Program-made: the position numbers and the translations under genes
The notes under the pieces: generated by a model
What the model was told of the DNA's origin: nothing
The model's input: the letters and a program-made list of their open reading frames with translations, nothing else
Databases searched by the model: none
Shown: positions 15,495 through 19,028 of the stretch, piece by piece
How positions within the stretch are numbered: the first letter of the stretch is position 1
Layout of the letters: the number at the start of each line of letters is the position of its first letter
Assembly: GCA_041623895.1 (NCBI GenBank)
Contig: JBFJVZ010000100.1
Location: 1-19,028 of the forward strand
From: JBFJVZ01 sp041623895
GTDB lineage: Bacteria; Planctomycetota; Planctomycetia; Pirellulales; Pirellulaceae
Direction of reading: 5' to 3'
Length of the DNA: 19,028 bases

Positions 15495-16823
15495 TCACTC
15501 ACTTTCGTTCCGTCTATCCTGGAGACGGTAAAGTCCGGTGTAGGTGCGAATGAACAAATTGCCGCGGGCGATGGCCGGCGTTGCCCAGGCATAGTCGTTA
15601 AGCACGTTCTTGCGAATCACTTTAAACTCTGGTCCGTCTTCAAGGGCCCAAGTGGTGCCGTCTTCGTTGAGCAGAAACAGCTTGCCATTGTAAGCCCACG
15701 GCGATGCGTAAAAACGGCCGCCGCCCGTGTTCAGGCGTTTGCGCGGAAAGATCGGCTCGCCGGTTTTCGCATGAAAACAGGCGAGCAGTCCCGCATCGAA
15801 GAGCACAAAAAGCCGCTCATCACTGATCAAGTAACACGGATGTATGCCCGAACCACGAGGTTGAGACCATGCGATCCATTCGTTGCTGGTCTCATCGAAA
15901 TTTAGGCTGATGTCGCCCGACGCGCCGGCACGAATCGCGTAAAGCGGTCCGTAATGATAACCGGCTCCAACGTACAGCAAGTCCTTGTTAACAAGTGGCA
16001 TCAGGCTGACCAGGCCGGATGTGCCGGTCAACTCCCACAGAACGTTTCCTTCAAGATCATACGAGCGAATTCTTCCTGTTCCGATCGTTACGATTTCCGT
16101 ACGCAGTTCGTTTTCCCACACCAACGGCGTTGACCAATTGCTGCGTTCCTGCCGATCGACCCTCCAGATTTGCTTTCCGCTGCTGGCATCGAGCGCGACC
16201 ATAAACGACTCACGTTCATTGTCATTTACCAGATAGATTCGATTGTTGTGCAACACGGGTGAAGCGCCGGGTCCCCAACCCCCGCGCATTGGAAAACTAC
16301 CCCAGTTCTTTTCCCAGAGTTTGTTTCCTTGCATGTCGTAGCAGAAAAGGCCGATGTTTCCGATATAGGCATAAAGCCGATTGCCATCGGTGATCGGTGT
16401 CGCGTTGGCGTAGGAATTCTTCGGATGGCGTTCTTCAGGCGGCAGGCCTTTGAAAGCTTCTCGCTCCCAGAGAATCTCGCCGTTGTCGAACTTGAGACAA
16501 TAGATCATCCAGCGATGCACATCGGTCGGTTTGACACGACCACCCGGATAGCCGCCGACTTTAAGATTTTGGCGTTGGTTTTCGCTGACAGCCGACGTGA
16601 CGAAAATCTTGTCGCCCCAAACCACCGGCGAAGACCAGCCCCAACCGGGAATCTCCGCCTTCCAAACAACGTTTTCCGTCGTACTCCAGGTGTCCGGCAA
16701 CGTGGATCCTTCGCCCAAACCATTGCTCCGGGTACCACGGAACTGAGGCCAATGATTCGTTTCGGCAAACGTCGCTGTCGCCAGTGACAAACAGAATAGC
16801 GGAACGATCGCAATACATTTCAT
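15495..16823 (-). CDS. PQQ/BamB-like beta-propeller protein, secreted
   Basis: A 442-aa protein with signal peptide MKCIAIVPLFCLSLATATFA, then NHWPQFRGTRSNGLGEGSTL, the standard opening of planctomycete PQQ-like propellers. Repeated blade motifs follow, with the pattern W-x-x-x-x-(P/G)-x-x-SSPVVWGDKIFV, ASPVLHNNRIYLVNDN, WSTPLVWENEL and WATPAIARGNLFIRT. Gly-Lys/Trp turns occur at the ends of strands (GNKLWEKNWG, SGKQIWRVDRQ, EGNVLWELTG). These propellers usually act as scaffolds or ligand-binding proteins; residues for PQQ-dependent dehydrogenase activity are not evident, so an enzymatic role is not claimed. A GGGGA site lies 6 nt before ATG 16823. The gene starts 69 nt downstream of the SGNH-like gene. 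Confidence 0.92.
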   Translation of the reverse strand: MKCIAIVPLFCLSLATATFAETNHWPQFRGTRSNGLGEGSTLPDTWSTTENVVWKAEIPGWGWSSPVVWGDKIFVTSAVSENQRQNLKVGGYPGGRVKPTDVHRWMIYCLKFDNGEILWEREAFKGLPPEERHPKNSYANATPITDGNRLYAYIGNIGLFCYDMQGNKLWEKNWGSFPMRGGWGPGASPVLHNNRIYLVNDNERESFMVALDASSGKQIWRVDRQERSNWSTPLVWENELRTEIVTIGTGRIRSYDLEGNVLWELTGTSGLVSLMPLVNKDLLYVGAGYHYGPLYAIRAGASGDISLNFDETSNEWIAWSQPRGSGIHPCYLISDERLFVLFDAGLLACFHAKTGEPIFPRKRLNTGGGRFYASPWAYNGKLFLLNEDGTTWALEDGPEFKVIRKNVLNDYAWATPAIARGNLFIRTYTGLYRLQDRRNESE

Positions 16824-16892
16824 GAGTAATCCCCAATTCTCCGAGCCCTTTTCCGACTAGGGTCCACGGCAAAGGCACACTCGCAGGAAGCA

Positions 16893-18002
16893 CTATTTTT
16901 GTTGATCGATTGCCAGAAACCAGGATTTGGCCATCGGATCAGTGGTGAAAAAATGCAGCAATTGATCGGCAACTTTTCGTCTGCCCGACAAACTAGGGTG
17001 GACGCCATCACCAGCGAAGTCGGATGGCTGCCAAATCAGATCATCGATCTTGCGGCCCCTTTCGCCTTCAGCCCACAGATAAGGTCCCCAAAGTAACAGT
17101 GGTGCTTTCTCTGATCCCAAGTCGCTGTCGCCGCTGGATTGTCGCTGAATCAGCCAGCGAACGACGAACGCGCTTTCATACGCATAAGGTTCTGGATTCA
17201 GTCCACCGGTAGCATTTCCGGCCCAGATACGGCTGCCCAGATAGGCGATCCGCAGGTTGGGGAATTTGGCTTTCGCATTTTGCAGCACTCTGATGGTATC
17301 CGACTCCAGTTTTCGGCCATGCTCTTGCAGGGTTCCACTCGGGGCAACGTTGGCAAGTTTGATCCAGGCGACTTGAACCTGTTTTGGGTCGAGTCCAGCT
17401 TTAGCAAGTCGGCGGTCTGTTTCTTGCCAAGGACGTCCATTGACGGGGACCCATTGAGCCATCGCTTGTCCGCCTTGCGCGCAATCAACGATCTTTACTG
17501 CAGGTGACTTTTCCGGCAACTTGTCAGCCAACTGCTTGAAGACGGAAAACTCCTGGGTTGCATTGGACATGCTGATCGAAACGAAACCGATCATTCCGGA
17601 GACTGACGGGTTGCCGTCCTTATCGAGCGGCTTGATCGCAGCGGTGGCTTCTCGGGCGGATGCCATCAGTTGCTCACCAGGCGTATTGAAACCCGCTCCG
17701 TACAGGCCGCCGTCTTGCCCTTCATAGCGATCATCGGCCGTCATATCGCTCAGTGGTATCAGTCGCTCCGGCGCCGGGCGCTGATTGGCTGGTCGACGAC
17801 GCGACGGCTGCTGTGAGCGGCGGATCTCCTTGGCCCGTTGAAGATATGCGCGCTCCTCAGCGTTCAAAGTCTGACCGGCACGCTCCCGCTGCAGCAAACG
17901 CCGTGCTTTGTCAAAGTCGATGCCGGGCGTGTTGTCCTGAGCGATTGCGGCCCAAGCAAGACTGATCGCAAACAAAAACATCAAGTTACGACTGTACACC
18001 AC
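16893..18002 (-). CDS. SGNH-hydrolase-like secreted protein
   Basis: A 369-aa protein. The GTG start at 18002 is chosen because AGGAGA precedes it by 4 nt and the sequence opens with a signal peptide (MVYSRNLMFLFAISLAWAAIA). Residues 28-85 are charged and helical, rich in Arg and Gln. The rest resembles an SGNH esterase fold. GDGVHPSLSGRRKVA (331-345) gives the Asp332-x-x-His335 pair typical of the last SGNH block. GMIGFVSISMSNATQEF (136-152) sits where the nucleophile block is expected but lacks a classic GDS. DCAQGGQAMAQW (173-184) and LGSRIWAGNATGG (255-267) could be the Gly and Asn blocks. Esterase activity on an acylated sugar or polysaccharide is possible but unproven. Confidence 0.88.
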   Translation of the reverse strand: MVYSRNLMFLFAISLAWAAIAQDNTPGIDFDKARRLLQRERAGQTLNAEERAYLQRAKEIRRSQQPSRRRPANQRPAPERLIPLSDMTADDRYEGQDGGLYGAGFNTPGEQLMASAREATAAIKPLDKDGNPSVSGMIGFVSISMSNATQEFSVFKQLADKLPEKSPAVKIVDCAQGGQAMAQWVPVNGRPWQETDRRLAKAGLDPKQVQVAWIKLANVAPSGTLQEHGRKLESDTIRVLQNAKAKFPNLRIAYLGSRIWAGNATGGLNPEPYAYESAFVVRWLIQRQSSGDSDLGSEKAPLLLWGPYLWAEGERGRKIDDLIWQPSDFAGDGVHPSLSGRRKVADQLLHFFTTDPMAKSWFLAIDQQK

Positions 18003-18006
18003 TTGG

Positions 18007-18012
18007 TCTCCT
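18007..18012 (-). promoter_or_regulatory. Ribosome binding site deciding a GTG start
   Basis: AGGAGA lies close upstream of GTG 18002 (next codon also GTG at 17999). It supports a GTG start for the SGNH-like gene over the internal ATG at 17981. Confidence 0.65.
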
Positions 18013-18078
18013 ATTCACTTATTACTCAGCGCTCAAACAGTTGATGGCGGCACTGCGACATGCCGTTAGATTGTTGCT

Positions 18079-19028
18079 TCACTTCTGGAACAGATCGGGG
18101 CTCGGCCAGCGGTCCTCGAAACTTCGGACCCGCTCCTCCACCGGCGGTTTGACGTTGGGCCAGTTGTGAGGGCGGATGCGGACGATTCGCCCGGGACGGA
18201 AACCTTCCAAAATGAGCGGGACATCAAACGCCAGCTGAATCCCACTGCTGCCGAACTCAGGTATTCCACCCGCCTTTTCCACGGACGTGATCCTGCCGTC
18301 CATGCCATCGTGGTCCGGCCACCAGGTGCGAAGTGTATTCTCTGCCGCGGCCATCTTTGCACCAATGCCCGGCTTGAAGTCGGCGTAGAGTGATTCATCC
18401 ATCCCGCCGAATAAGGTCGCCTGGACCGTCGCCTGTCCGAATCTTCCGTACTCGATCGTGTCCACCCGTGCCGGCATCCAGCGGGTGCGGATATGCCGGA
18501 TGTGTCGTTGACGTTGTCGCTCAGTCGCAACCTTGATTGCTGCTTCGTCGAGCCAAAGGTCGGCCACGTGAAACCGTTGGTACAGGTAACGCGGATGCCA
18601 GGTCAGAGCGAGTTGAACGTTCTGGCCATCCAATCTCTTCTGACCATTGGCTGGCCACGTTTCTTCGGCAACCAGTTCATCGAGTCCCAGCAATTCCCGG
18701 CCGCGCCAGATGCGGGTCGAGCCGTCGATGGTAAGTATGTGCCGACCACCAAGTCCTTCACCGCCTTCTTTCCGATCAAGGCTGGCTACCAGGTGGCCCT
18801 CCGAACCCTTTATCTCCACTTCCTTCAGCTTCCATGCCTTGCCTTCGCGCAGACACAAACTCGGTCCATCCTGCAACAGCACCGCGTGGTTCTCCGGTGG
18901 CGCGGTCACGTCCTTTCCATTCACGTTGGGCACGGCGGAAGTTTCCGGGTCCGGCGGCAGGTAGAAGCGTCCATACAGGACGGTGCCGATGGGAATATCA
19001 CGCAACTCGGCCGGAGCGCCGTGGTAAC
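18079..19028 (-). CDS. Uncharacterised protein, 5' end outside window
   Basis: 315 codons are visible plus the stop. The frame is open through the window edge (YHGAPAELRDIP continues upstream of a TTG at 19005), so the gene starts beyond 19028. The sequence opens with a beta-rich segment (IPIGTVLYGRFYLPPDP), then acidic/polar strands (HAVLLQDGPSLCLREGKAW, IKGSEGHLVASLDRKEGG), RIWRGRELLGLDELV, a mixed Arg/Gln-rich helix (ATERQRQRHIRHIRTRWMPA) and YGRFGQATVQATLFGGMDESLYADF. It ends in strands (IQLAFDVPLILEGFRPGRIVRIRPHNWP). There is no transmembrane segment or catalytic motif in the visible part. It has the feel of a conserved planctomycete secreted protein, but I do not recognise a named family. 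It ends 76 nt before the SGNH-like gene. Confidence 0.88.
   Translation of the reverse strand, partial: YHGAPAELRDIPIGTVLYGRFYLPPDPETSAVPNVNGKDVTAPPENHAVLLQDGPSLCLREGKAWKLKEVEIKGSEGHLVASLDRKEGGEGLGGRHILTIDGSTRIWRGRELLGLDELVAEETWPANGQKRLDGQNVQLALTWHPRYLYQRFHVADLWLDEAAIKVATERQRQRHIRHIRTRWMPARVDTIEYGRFGQATVQATLFGGMDESLYADFKPGIGAKMAAAENTLRTWWPDHDGMDGRITSVEKAGGIPEFGSSGIQLAFDVPLILEGFRPGRIVRIRPHNWPNVKPPVEERVRSFEDRWPSPDLFQK

Noticed and set aside
15072..15905. 277-codon plus-strand ORF
   Set aside because: It lies antisense to the well-supported 220-aa secreted protein and the PQQ-like propeller, and has no domain or ribosome site of its own.

Overview
This window looks like part of a planctomycete chromosome, most likely a Pirellulaceae/Rhodopirellula-like marine lineage. 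The evidence is a planctomycete-style ECF sigma factor overlapping a Ser/Thr kinase with TPRs, a DUF1501 protein next to a planctomycete-type CxxCH cytochrome protein, sulfatases, and a secreted protein carrying an N-terminal LEGRHLLA motif. Every gene I can support lies on the minus strand, so transcription runs from high to low coordinates. The window cuts genes at both ends. I see no tRNA, rRNA, CRISPR array or insertion sequence.

In transcription order, the right half (19028 to 9698) holds a 3'-partial uncharacterised protein, an SGNH-like secreted protein, a PQQ/BamB-like beta-propeller, a small secreted protein of unknown function, a 780-aa double-CxxCH protein, a DUF1501 protein, and an exported thioredoxin-like protein. 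Most have export signals, and several gaps are very short (1 nt, 11 nt, 41 nt), so this may be one or two operons for an envelope or periplasmic programme.

The most notable feature is the thioredoxin-like gene at 11020-9698. It is split by one in-frame TGA (10759-10757) that directly follows a Cys codon. Coding sequence continues without a frameshift for 352 more sense codons. Right after the TGA is a hairpin with the architecture expected of a bacterial SECIS element. I read this as a 440-aa exported selenoprotein with a Cys-Sec pair, which automatic gene calling would split or truncate.

The middle (9590 to 5791) encodes a secreted kelch-propeller/FN3 protein, a C-terminal fragment of a sulfatase that begins exactly at the kelch stop codon (a probable rearrangement scar), and a complete exported sulfatase with a CGPSR formylglycine motif. 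A weakly supported small membrane ORF follows.

The left part (5319 to 1) encodes a mosaic secreted metzincin (matrixin-like protease, Trp/Arg-rich segment, two dockerin repeats, Asp/Glu-rich tract, four EF-hands). Its Met-turn methionine appears to be replaced by Leu. It is followed by the overlapping sigma factor/kinase pair, which probably forms a signalling unit.
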